NCBI GenBank assembly: GCA_035236585.1
Contig: CP141127.1
Span: forward strand, 76,675,495 to 76,739,494
Direction: 5' to 3'
Origin: Warburgia ugandensis
Taxonomy: Eukaryota > Streptophyta > Magnoliopsida > Canellales > Canellaceae
DNA: 64,000 nucleotides
The translations under genes and the position numbers were made by a program. Positions 51,289 to 62,299 of this stretch are shown here, piece after piece. The notes under the pieces are model-generated. The model was given only the letters and a program-made list of their open reading frames with translations. It did not search any database and had not been told where the DNA came from. Every line of letters begins with the position of its first letter. Within the stretch, counting starts at the first letter, position 1.

Positions 51289-52808
51289 AGGTTGAAGTAT
51301 GAGAAGATACATGCTTACCCTAACAATTGTATCTTTTACAAGGAACATGAGGATAAAGCTACTTACCCAACTTGTGGACAATCAAGACCAAAGTTGAAGA
51401 AGAATTCAACTAAGCTAGTGAAAGACGTTCTTGCAATGGTCTTATGGTGTTTGCCTCTTATTCTAAGGTTCAAAAGAATGTTTCATATTACAAAAATGAT
51501 GAAGAAACTAGTATGGCAAGCCAAGGAGAGGGTAGTTGATAACTATTTATGCCCTTTAGTAGATAGTCTAGCTTGAAAGCTCATAAACTTCTTATGGCCT
51601 AATTTTGGAAAAGAATAAAGAAACCTATGATTATCACGAGATTAATCCTCATAGTTTTATGAGTAGCATGTAAAGTTATTGGCCTATTATAATGATTTTT
51701 TATAACCTCTCACTATTGCTATGTATAAAGTGGATGTTCATAATGTTAACTATGTTGAATTGGGCTCCAAGTGATAGGGGAACAACATTGACATGTACTT
51801 GGCTTATGTTGCATACAAGAAAGAGCCATTCACCTTAAAAGCTATACTATTATGAATAATAAATGACTTCCTTGCATACAATATGTACTATGAAGGGATG
51901 TATTGTGAAGGAATGCAATGCTTGTCTTATTTGTAGTGATCAAACATGTGCGATATGACTTAAACATGATAGGAGATGGTATTCCTAGGCCACATAAGAT
52001 GGTTGCATAGAAACCATCTATACCATTTTAAAAAGTGAGAATTTAATGGTAGTGTAGAGACAAAGACATCGTCAAATATATTGACCAGATGACAAGCATT
52101 GAAAAATGTTGAAAACCTTAATTTCTCATGAGGGAAGAAGAAAGTAACTAAATATACAAGTGGTAATAATTCTACAAGTTGTTGTAAGAAGAAATCAATA
52201 TTCTTTGAATTGGAGTACTAGAAATCCCTATATGTGCTACATGTGCTTAATGTTAAGACTTTGAGAAGAAACTTTCGGAGATCATGATTGGTACCTTGTT
52301 TAACATATGAAGGAAAAACAAAGGATGATCTTGCAACTTGAATGTTGAGCCATGAGTTTGAAGAAAAGGTTGCATCAATAGAATAGAGACAACCAAGGAA
52401 CATGCTTGCTTAAAGCAAATTATACGCCCCACAGGAAGGAGAGAAGAATAGTATGTAAAACCCTATTGGAGCTCAAAGTCATAAAAAAACTACTCTTCAA
52501 ACTCTAGAAATATTGTCTCCATGGAAGAACTAAAACTCTTAGGGATGAAGTAGCACGATTGCTGTGCCATGATGCAACAACTCCTGCTTATAGTAATTTG
52601 TTAAGTACTATTAGATAAAATTAGAGGATTGATCACAAATTTTTCCTACTTCTTCAATGCTTTGTACAAGAAGGTAGTGGATGTTTCAAAATTACAAAAA
52701 ATACAAGACCATAAAGTGACTACCTTATGAGAGCTTGAGGCAATCTTCTTACCATTCTTCTTGAACAACATTGTATACTTAACAATGCACCTCATTAATA
52801 AGGACAAA
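51289..52808 (+). pseudogene. CACTA TNP2 transposase core and DUF4218 remnants
   Basis: The frame 51,292-51,576 encodes 'YEKIHAYPNNCIFYKEHEDK', 'YPTCGQSRPKLKKNS' and 'RFKRMF', the start of the TNP2-type transposase. Further pieces in shifting frames keep family words: 'NNIDMYLAY' and 'EPFTLKAILL' (about 51,785-51,860), 'IINDFLAYN' (about 51,855-51,885), 'CHDATTPAY' (about 52,567-52,592) and the DUF4218-like 'ELEAIFLPFFLNNIVYLTMH' (about 52,725-52,785). In-frame stops are frequent, so it is a pseudogene. The end coincides with the gypsy insertion point. Confidence 0.88.
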
Positions 52809-52811
52809 CTA

Positions 52812-55800
52812 TCACGACCTGAGTTTTTAGAAATTGGTTTTCAAAATTGTTTTAAAAATTGTTGGGAATTCCTAGGATTCTTTTAATAAATATTTTGAAT
52901 ACATATCATATAATAGATTTCAAAACAACTTCTGTAAGCCTAGGTATCTTTTCAAAAACTCCATCTGTATACATGAAAATAAATCAAAGAATTAAAAGAC
53001 CATAGAGCAAGAGCCGCGAATCATAGCCCAAAAAACTAAATCCATAATCTAAACATGGAATAGAATTAAACTATTAAAAACCGCTCCTCCTACTTTGATC
53101 TTCTCCTCCTACTTGTCTCTTCTCAAGCACTAGTAGAATTCTACTCCCTGTGAAATTCCACCTAAAATGTTGGTGGGGTTGAGTGCAATGATTTAGTAGG
53201 AAATCTCTAAGCTAGTTTTGAAAACAAATGGCAATCATGTTTTTACCCTATAAAATCTTTGCACGAAGAATTATCAAGTATAATCACTTTTGCATTAACA
53301 TAATTCTAAGTAATCATAATAACAAAGATACATAGTAAATAGTTCTCAATATATCTCATACATCACAAATGCTCAAATCACATATTAGAATAGCAGTATC
53401 TTGCCATAAGCCACGTAGGCAAGTGGTCTAAGCCCTCGAGGATGATTGACATGTTGTCAAACAAACACATAAGCCATTATGCATGTATAAGGAACTCACC
53501 CAACAACATTTAACCATGGTTACAACGTTCTTACACACCAGATCCCGTGGTGCCTTGAGATCATAATGGAAGTAATGTTTCCATGATACATACTCCCATA
53601 TTATGGACTAGTATCCTCTTTGGAGGTCAGGGGCCAATATGAAATCATCCTAGCACAGTGCTTAAAGGGTCTTAAGCCCTCTCATGACTACATAACTTGT
53701 ATATGCTTTCCTGTGTACTAACACATCTCACTCATGGTCTAGCATGAGTCAAATGAAATTCAAAGTTCAACTATATAGCTCATAACTGAGCTTAAACATA
53801 TCATAATCATCAAATTATGAACAATTACATTCAAGGATCAAAATATAATATCACAACATAAACAACATATCAAACATCACATGATTGGCAAGTTCTCAAA
53901 CAAAAAATAAGATTTGACATAAACTCTCTATTCAAATGTCAACTATACCAAATTCTAGGTATATGATATGCTAAAAGTTATCTTACATAGATTCCATACA
54001 CTTTTCACTTTTTATATAGTTATTAAGTCTCTTAAACTCTCAACTTTTCACTGTTCAATATTATGCTCTCTAAATGGAAGTCTCAAAGGTTATAATTAAC
54101 TCAAACCAATAGGTAGAAAGTATGGATACATTTACAAAAGCAATCTAAAAGAAAACAATGATAACTTTCTAAAATGTTAGGATAAAAATGACTTTGTTGG
54201 GCACATAAAACTATCCATTAAATGGATGACATTTTGAGTTTCTTAATAGATCAAGAGCAAGCCAAAGTATTGTTATTTGATACATTAAATTATTAGGCTA
54301 GAAACCCAAGTTAATTCATATGAAAAAGAATGTAAAATAGTGACTGAATCTTAAGCTTTCCTAAAACATTGTTTTTTGTGCTCTTAAAAATTTTATGTGA
54401 AAACACCATTCTCAATGTTTCCTTTGTAAAAAATATTTCTAAAGTTAATTCACATTAAAATATAGATGATATTTCAAAAAATCATTTTTAGAAAACTATA
54501 AAATCCCTTTTCAAAGATGGGTTTGAAACATTGCACAAAACTATAAAAAAACATAGCTTAAAACATCTCTATAAAACTTAAGTAAAAACTTGTCTTTAAT
54601 ATCTTGTTTTTCCTTACTTAGTGACCACTAGAGTCAACATGTAGTACTTTAAGTTACCTATAGAAATTCATATAAAGATTCAACAATACCCAAAATCATC
54701 AAGTTTTCAAGCTTCAAAACATGCACTGTAGTGAGCAAGAACATGTGTTGAAAACTTTGCCTTAAAACTGAATGCTTTTGAGCTATAGACATGGAATCTC
54801 TCACCAAATGTCCTTACTATTTAAAAATAAAAACATTTATATATTATCCCAATAAATACATGGCCAAAAGGTAGGGCATAACAATGGCTAAGATGATGAA
54901 CATGCGCATCTCGAAGCAAGGCATAAAGTACATCCAGAACTCAACCAAAATCACAATGATAGCCATAAATTTTCTCATCTAACAACTAACAATAGAATGA
55001 TAGAGTTTCACATGAAAAACATATGCAAAAGGTTATGGGAAAGCACCCATAACAGTAACATAACACAGCAGTCCCAAAAATCACATAGATTAAACATGTT
55101 TCAAACAATTGCTCATGGTGTATAGAAACATGGCATAAAGACCAAAGATCATTTAGAATCAAACATGATTTGAATATTCAATTAAAATATGTGAAAATAT
55201 GAGCCAAAATCAATGGAAAAAATGATTGAAAATAGTCCAAATTTTTGGTGCATAAACCTAGGTTGAAATCACTAAACGAATCATGCAAAACTCCATGTGT
55301 AAACCTTACAAAAACTTATTGTTTTTCCTTAAAACATCATGCATGATTTAGAAAAACCTAGATTAGAGAGTTGCAAGCCCACTAACTGGTGTGGTTTTCC
55401 TCCTTTTCTCCTATCCTCTTCCTATCCTTCTCTCTTCATCCTTTCTTCCACATTTTTCTTCCTCTTCTTCTTCCTTGGTCCTTCAGTTTTCTCCTCTTGT
55501 CAAGGCCTTTTGGTGTGCAAATCAGTCAGCCCTTGCTCCATTTCTTCCTCTTATTCCTTCTCCTCTTCCTCTCCATGAATTTTCCTTGCTTTCCTACATT
55601 TTTTCCTTTTTATTTTTCCTCTTAACTTATAATAGTCCCAAAGTTGCTTCTTATTTGGATGTCCCATACTTATGGATCCTTCTCCTATCATTTCCAACTT
55701 GTCGTAGGTGTTTGCTCCTATTTGGCTTCCTTATCTCTCTAAGACTCCATTAAGTTTCTAGGTTCATAATATCTAGCCCAAAGGTCAGTGCTTTGCATCA

Positions 55801-56230
55801 AAATTTGAATAACATTAGGAATCCTACACCCCTTAAGAGCTTTCCATGCTTTTTCTACCATGTGGACTTGGGCTGTCCTAAGTGGAGCTAAATTTTGGGA
55901 GAAAAAATATGCCTACTAGGCCTATGGATCTCAATCAAGTGTTCTTTATGGCTTGGGCCTCTACTTTCTTTAAGGGCTTTTAGGTTTATGGTGTTGTGCC
56001 ATTCATCTCTCACTTAAACCCCCTAACACTTAGGCATTTTAAAGTAGGCTTTCTCCCCACCTTAGAGCATCCCTACCCTTGCATCCTTAGACTAGTATTG
56101 ATGTTCACATTCATTAGGTAAGAAATGCAAAGCTTACTTTTACAATGCCTAAGACACAAATCACACTTATGGAAGGAAATTCCTTATTTATTTATAACTA
56201 AAAAAGTACTGAAAAATTAGAGGTAATATA
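52812..56230 (-). repeat. LTR of the above element, about 3.4 kb
   Basis: Limits are set by the CACTA breakpoint on the left and the polypurine stretch on the right; the right limit is good to a few bases. It includes a pyrimidine-rich block at about 55,390-55,630. Confidence 0.7.
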
Positions 56231-57174
56231 TTCTACCTACCTTATAAAAATTATGTCCTCAAAATTTCATGGTAACTCTGTGTATAATTTAGGAACATGC
56301 GAACCCCAGTGTTGTACTCTAAGTCCTTATGTCACGTGTACTGTGCACTCTAATTTTTGTTCTTAATCTAGAGATAGAGTAGCATCAATCTATAGTTTTT
56401 ATCACTATCATATGTATTTTTCATCTCACACTACCTCTACCTTTACTAGCCCACCACAACTCTTTCTTTCAAAATCATGTAGCCCAGAAAATCAACATTA
56501 TCCACAAATTTTTTTTTTTTACATTTTCTATACTGATCATATAAATTGGATTCTAAGTGTATTCAACACTCTACACATGTGTCCTTGATGCTCCTCTAGA
56601 TTTAATGTATAGACAATAATGTACTTTACAAACAGGATGGAAAATTTATTAAAGAAATGGTATGAACAACATGTCCATGAGTTCCATGAATGCAACATGA
56701 GCAATGGTAAATTCAAATGGCATCACTCAAAATGTTGTATCTTGGAACATCTTCTTACTTGATCCTCAATTGAAGATACCTACAATTCAAATCAATCCAT
56801 GGATGTTTGAGATTAAATAAGTCATTAAATTGGGTTAGAGGATACTTATTGTTCACCAAGACCCCTTTAAGCATTCGATAGTCAAATGCAAGGTTTCATT
56901 AATTTGTCCTTCTTTTGATGAAGAGGACCAATGCTCTCTATAGAAAAACAATATATCTGGTAAGTCCTTTTATCTAATAGTTTCTATAGCTGATTTTCTA
57001 ATTCATCTTTACCAAGACCATTCTGTAAAGTGCTTTGGAGATAAAAGTTATGCCACAAGTATTAGTTTTATAGTGTAGTTCATCTCTATTCTAGGTGGTA
57101 ACCCTAGTAACTCTCATAAAAATGAATCTAAAATTTCCTAAACTATAATCATATCTTTTATTTTAGGCTTATGA
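52812..57174 (-). mobile_element. Gypsy element inserted in the CACTA: 3' LTR and part of pol
   Basis: On the minus strand the LTR ends CTCAGGTCGTGA at 52,812 and begins near 56,230, next to a polypurine stretch (about 56,232-56,252) preceded by GAGGACATAATTTTT, the Tekay-like sequence before the tract. To the right, 56,480-57,174 is homologous to the reverse transcriptase and upstream region of the 10,538-25,732 element (compare 15,760-16,320). The element is broken and incomplete, and is itself interrupted at 57,175 by a younger element, so its 5' part lies beyond the window. Family: Ty3/gypsy, probably Tekay-like. Confidence 0.8.
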
Positions 57175-57600
57175 TGTAATGAGTCCAATTTTGTAATATT
57201 AAAATCCCAAGTTAGAAATAAAAAGTTCAGTTTTTGAAGATAAGGGCATTTTGGTCATTTCACTATTCTCCTTGACTGAACCCAGAAAATTGGTCCTGAA
57301 AATGGTACCATTATGTGCGTCTCAAAAAAAGGAATCCAACAAGACCAAAATCACCTAAAACGGAGTTAAAATGACCAAGTTATGGCCCTTTGAAGATCAG
57401 GGGCAAAAATATAATTTTTACAAAAAACCGATTTAGCCTGCAAAACATAGGGGCCCATTTTGATACGGGCACCCTTCATCTTCAACCTCCTAGAGGGTTC
57501 TAGAATGGTGGTGATTGGAGGAGAAATCACCGTCATTCTGGAGGTTTCTCCACCGCCATTCAAAGGCAATGAGAGCCCCCTCCAAAACCCTCTCATAGCT

Positions 57601-57610
57601 CTATAAATAG
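57601..57610 (+). promoter_or_regulatory. LTR TATA box in an inverted repeat
   Basis: CTATAAATAG is framed by AGCTCTAT and ATAGAGCT arms. The same sequence is kept in the other LTR at 62,725-62,734. Confidence 0.75.
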
Positions 57611-57924
57611 AGCTCTTGGGCGCCTCTAATGGCAGCCCAAAAGGTTGAAGAAAAACCATTGTGGAGGAGTGACCTAGAGGGGAAACAAGGAGAAAAACCC
57701 AGCAACGAGCCAGGTATGCCCAAGATCCCTCAAAACCCATCTTCACAGTAGTTTTAAGATCAATTTCCCTAGGTTTTTGCATGAAAAACCATGCAAAATG
57801 GAGCCCTGGAGAGCCACCAAGGACCCAGGGACGTCCCCTGGGCCGAGGATTCCCCGATCCCCCAGACGATGAAAACGTTCCAGCCAGAACGTGACGCGTC
57901 GATTGCGTCTGAGAAAACCAACGG

Positions 57925-57942
57925 GCGCGTCCGGGGACGCGC
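57925..57942 (+). promoter_or_regulatory. Perfect GC-rich hairpin in the LTR leader
   Basis: GCGCGTCC, a GG loop, then GGACGCGC. It lies about 320 bp downstream of the TATA box and is repeated without change in the 3' LTR (63,073-63,090). Decayed relatives occur in the LTRs at 24,647 and 52. Confidence 0.6.
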
Positions 57943-59805
57943 TCGCAAAAGGGAAAAACAGGCAGAAAAGTCAATGCATCTGCAGACGCGCCCGCTGAGG
58001 TGCATGCCACAGACACGCAGCGCGCTAGCAAACCAAGATTTTTTCGTCTTAAGGAAGCCAGTGCGCATGCCATTGGCGCGCAGCACACTAGCATTCTGTA
58101 TTTTTACCCTTAAGGGCTTATGTACGTGTGACACCAAAACGCTTATAACTTGAGATCTAGAGCGCCGATTGAGGCGCTGTAAAAGGCGTTGTGTCCGTAT
58201 TGATGATGTGAACACACCCAAACTATAAAATCCATGATCAAGGACCAATCAAAGGTGGGCATGACCCTTAGAATAGGATGGTGGTGCATGGCCGCTAGAC
58301 CTTTGGGAAACTGATAATACCAAGGCCCAATTAGGACCTTAGGACACCCATAGTCATATGGATGGACCCCTAATGCCTAAGTAATAGGACCACCTACTCT
58401 AAAACCCATAAAAGATGGGCCAAACTAACCTTAAGTCCCCAAACCATGTTCAGGAGCATACAAGGACAAAGGGGTTAGTGCAACCTAGCCAGGTAGGTGC
58501 TCTATCGCTACTAGAGTCTTTTAAAGGAACTATGATTGTTTTACGAATACATGTTTTAAGTATATGACTTGTTTAGCATGATTTAATTTAGCATGCATGT
58601 GATAAATGCTTTATGCATAAACATGTTTTGTAAATGGTTGCATATACATTATGCATAGATATGTTTTGCAAAACTATTGCATACATTGCATGATTTGTGA
58701 GCATTAAGTTATTGCAAAAATTGCATGTCCTTGAGGGTTACCAAAAGACGTTGGAGTGCCAAGGGCCAGGCAGTTGTGAGGGACCCGAAGAGGACAGGTT
58801 TTGAAAAAAGAAAGGTTTTCACTTGTCTGATCGGATTATGATTTGGGCTAATAAGTTCGTGGGCGCTATGCCGAGAGGTTTGGGTTGGCCTCCAGCCTCT
58901 ACCACTATTAGGTGGATGGGTACCACGCCCAAAAAGGGCATGTCCCTACGTTGATTGCATGTGGTACAGGGGCTACCACTGGTGTCACGGCACTGGGTCA
59001 ATGTGTCATATGCCCCATGGAGGCTATGACGCTGTGTCCTCAGGTACCTAGGGACCACACGACGGCGAGGTCGTGGGCATAGTTGGACCCTATGGTTTAT
59101 GGACTTATTTGCATTGCATATGGAATGATATGAGGTTGGTCGACCATACCGTACTAGACATCCATGAGTTGGATTCAATGAAGCATCTTATGCATATCAT
59201 AATGTTATGATATATATATGATACTTCCAATTTTGGATTATGTGATCCTTTAAATCGTTAGTGTTTCAGTTTGACAACAGATTTTTATATCGATATTGAA
59301 CTTGAGTATTCGGACATGCACATGTTTTGAAAGAGCACATGATTTTAAAACATCTCATGCATTATAAAACTAGTAGTGATAGACTCCTACTGAGTATAGT
59401 ATATACTCACCCAATCCTCAACATTTTTCAGGATAATTCCATCCATGAGTAGAGGACATCTGTATTAGTGCTACGAGCAAGTGAATAAACAAAGGAAACA
59501 ACTATACATGTGAGTAAACTCTCTACCCTTTGGACATGTATATGTATTTATTTACAGTTGGGTTGTGTGTTATGATTGCATAGACGTGGGGAAAAACATT
59601 TATGATTTCTGAAGTTTTTCAAACACTACCTTAGTTGTTGTGAAAGCAAATGACACTCGGGGTTTTCAAAATGAGTTTAAAACTAAAAGGTTTTCCGCTG
59701 CATTGCATGGTTTTTATAAAATGATTTTCAAATAGGGATGCATCCCACCTTAGGAGATTAGATATTGCATTTAAAAATGCATGAGAAAACTCGGGTCGTC
59801 ATAGT

Positions 59806-59823
59806 TGGTATCAGAGCTCAGGT
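59806..59823 (+). other. Primer binding site, initiator tRNA-Met type
   Basis: TTGGTATCAGAGCTCAGG (from 59,805) directly follows the 5' LTR after a 3-base TAG spacer. TGGTATCAGAGC is the standard plant initiator tRNA-Met primer site. Confidence 0.93.
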
Positions 59824-62299
59824 TTTATCCTTTCACAGCCAGTCCAGCATGTCCAAGGGTCATAGACAATAAAGAAAATCAAGAAGAAGAAGATGTTGAA
59901 GAAAAGAGAGAAAGAGATAGAGATGTAACTATAAGTATTCGATGAATATTGAATAATCAAAAGAAGAAGATCATAACTTTATAAAGATACATACAATTCT
60001 AACATCTTGAATCCTATAGGAGGGAAGATCAAACAAATGCAAAGGAATAATACTAGGTGAGTTGATGATCTTATTGTAAAAGAGTATCAAAGAGAGGAAG
60101 CATATGGGGTTTAAGACTTTGAGTAGAGTATCGAATTTCTGGAGAATATGTGACAAGAAATTTTCAAAGAAGAATGGCGACCAACTAGAAGTTAAACTTC
60201 TACAAATGGTTTGATATCAATTAGATTCTTATCAGATCCATTAACTTATGAGGAACACCAATGGATATAGTCCATAAAAAGAAAATTTTGGTGATGTCCC
60301 ACCTTGCCAATAAAGTATATTGAAAAAGGAATTAAGCCAGGATAGTGGCTGTCCATTTAGCAAGTAGGGTACCATCAAGGATCAAATTGAGATCTTACTA
60401 TCATAGATTGGAAGAGCAATATCTTAAGACCATCATTGAGTACTATTGACTAAATAGAGGTATCCCACCCTAATTAATCAGGTATGTTGTTGTCTATGCG
60501 TTAGTAGTTGAAGTTATATACTCAGAAGGATGTTATAAGTCTTTAGACTTGAGTACTTGTTAGGCTAAGTCATTTGAGGGTATAAGACCAGATGATTAGG
60601 CCACATCATGAAGTTGATTAGGCCACATCATGAAGAGCTACAAGTACAATAAATATAGTAACAACTGAGAAAGGAGCAAAAATAAGAAGTGATCTAAACT
60701 AATGTGAAAGGTTTTTCAAACCTTAGTGGCTACCATGACAAGGTGGAGAAATTACTTTGGGTCTGAAAAATACTACTGACTTGGATTGAAAGAAAGGTAG
60801 ATAAGTACCGATCACTCTAGAGGCCCTTGAGCTTATAACGTATCTGGGAAGAGATCAATAGGTAATCAAATAAAGTCTTTCTATGTCTAAGAAAATGTTT
60901 ATGCTTATTTGAGTATTGTAAAACTTGTTGAGTTAACAACTTCAGTACAATTTGATATAATTGCTATTGAAGGAGAATTATTACTACTATAAGCTAAGTA
61001 TGAGAAGGCACTTGAAAGATAAAATAAGGAGGCACTTGAAAAATAAAATTTGAGGAATTGAGAAAAATCACTACTTACACTTCCTGACAATACAGACTGC
61101 ATGATTGACGATAAAGCCTTGATAAAAAGATTGAGCAATATATTGACATAGGGGATGGAAGGAGAAAGTTAAGGTGGCCAGCACATTATAATGTAAGATT
61201 CGATGTTACATGGCCTTTAGACAAATAGTTAGTTGTTGTGAGCATATACCAAGTACAAAAAATCAATTTAAGGAATCTCCTACGGACTAACCCTACTAGA
61301 TTGAGTATAGAACAGTTGGACTGAAAGGTTACAAAGAAAACCATCAAGCAAAGAAAGAACAACGAGGATGATGACAAAGGATTCAACCATGACCTAGCAA
61401 GGGTACTCGGATATGAATAAGAGGCTTTTTGCTTTGCATAAATGGGAACATTATTGAAAATCCTAATGACAAATTGATGTGAATAGTGAGATAGGCCTCT
61501 GGACAAGAACATTTGACCCATGATGATGAATCGACTTGAGTTTGGATAAAATCTTCAACAGAGGAAAGTGTTTAATGAATTCAATAATTATGAAACTGGA
61601 TATGGAGTTAGGACATTTTACTTTCAGTATATGATAAGGTCCTCCATGGAAGATGCTTCTAATTGGCTTTCATTTTCGAATGTAACCTTGGTCAAGGAAA
61701 TCAAGTCACATATGGGAAACGACAGACAATTGAAATTCAAAGTTAAGTAAGAGTTTGGCTATAGAGTACATGATACCATATCAGTTATTGAAGTATCTTG
61801 GAGACAAATATAAGAAGCAAAGTTAGACACAATAGAAAGAAGGTAATTTTTTGGGCTTGTGGATGATGAAAGAGATCACTAGATAAAAGGGATTATCCTA
61901 TAATATTCAAAATAAAATAGGAGAAATAAGATAATATGATCTTGAAAGACGTATATACATGAACAAAGAAGCATGATCTTACGAGGAGACTATCTTATAC
62001 ATGATGAGATAAGTATAGGAATCTAAGGAATTCGAGATAGATGAAGTACCGCCAGAAATTGATATTGTTAAAATTGGCACGTATGAGAGTATGGTGCTAC
62101 ATCAGAGTACGTAGTGAAAATGGCCCTTATAGGTGAGGCCTTATAGGAGGAACAATAGAAATGATAAATTAAGGATGAACCTACATTTGATTCCAAAGGG
62201 GGGAGAATGCATTCACCAAGAAGTTATCTAAGAGACAAATACCAAGAAGATGATAATTTATGGAATTTTGAGGACGAAATTATTTTAAGGGGGTAATAA
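59824..62299 (+). other. Interior of the young element, no domain recognised
   Basis: About 2.5 kb. It starts with an AAGAAGAAGA-rich stretch and ends with a polypurine tract (TTTTAAGGGGG near 62,283-62,293). Short frames at 60,905-61,138, 61,186-61,521 and 61,568-61,750 have no motif I can name. Confidence 0.6.

Larger units (their letters stand above)
46560..52811 (+). mobile_element. En/Spm (CACTA) DNA transposon, left part, broken
   Basis: From left to right: subterminal repeats (about 46,600-47,215), a transposase-associated Cys-rich domain (47,674-47,880), a linker exon (about 48,037-48,195), a roughly 3-kb foreign stretch, the TNP2-type transposase core (51,289-52,030), the following region (about 52,390-52,580) and a DUF4218-like end (about 52,640-52,808). 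It stops abruptly at 52,811 where a gypsy LTR begins. The right end is not in the window. Many stops and frameshifts mean it can no longer encode a transposase. I could not identify an intact CACTA terminal repeat; ACTACAAAA at about 46,648-46,656 is a possible decayed left end. Confidence 0.85.
57175..59801 (+). repeat. 5' LTR (2,627 bp)
   Basis: TGTAATGAGTCC..TCGGGTCGTCA. U3 is about 425 bp up to the TATA box (57,601-57,610), followed by a transcribed part of about 2.2 kb. A CpG- and GC-rich block at about 57,800-58,200 stands out from the AT-rich surroundings. Confidence 0.9.

Noticed and set aside
55339-55753. Overlapping Ser/Phe/Leu-rich frames of 78-120 codons
   Set aside because: They come from a pyrimidine-rich block inside a gypsy LTR. 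No start context or domain supports a gene.
57366-58094. A 242-codon antisense frame in the 5' LTR, partly mirrored by a 176-codon antisense frame in the 3' LTR (62,490-63,020)
   Set aside because: The two LTRs are recent copies of one sequence, so shared openness is not independent evidence. The region is GC-rich with few stop triplets, and the protein has no recognisable domain. Sense frames overlapping it are just as meaningless.
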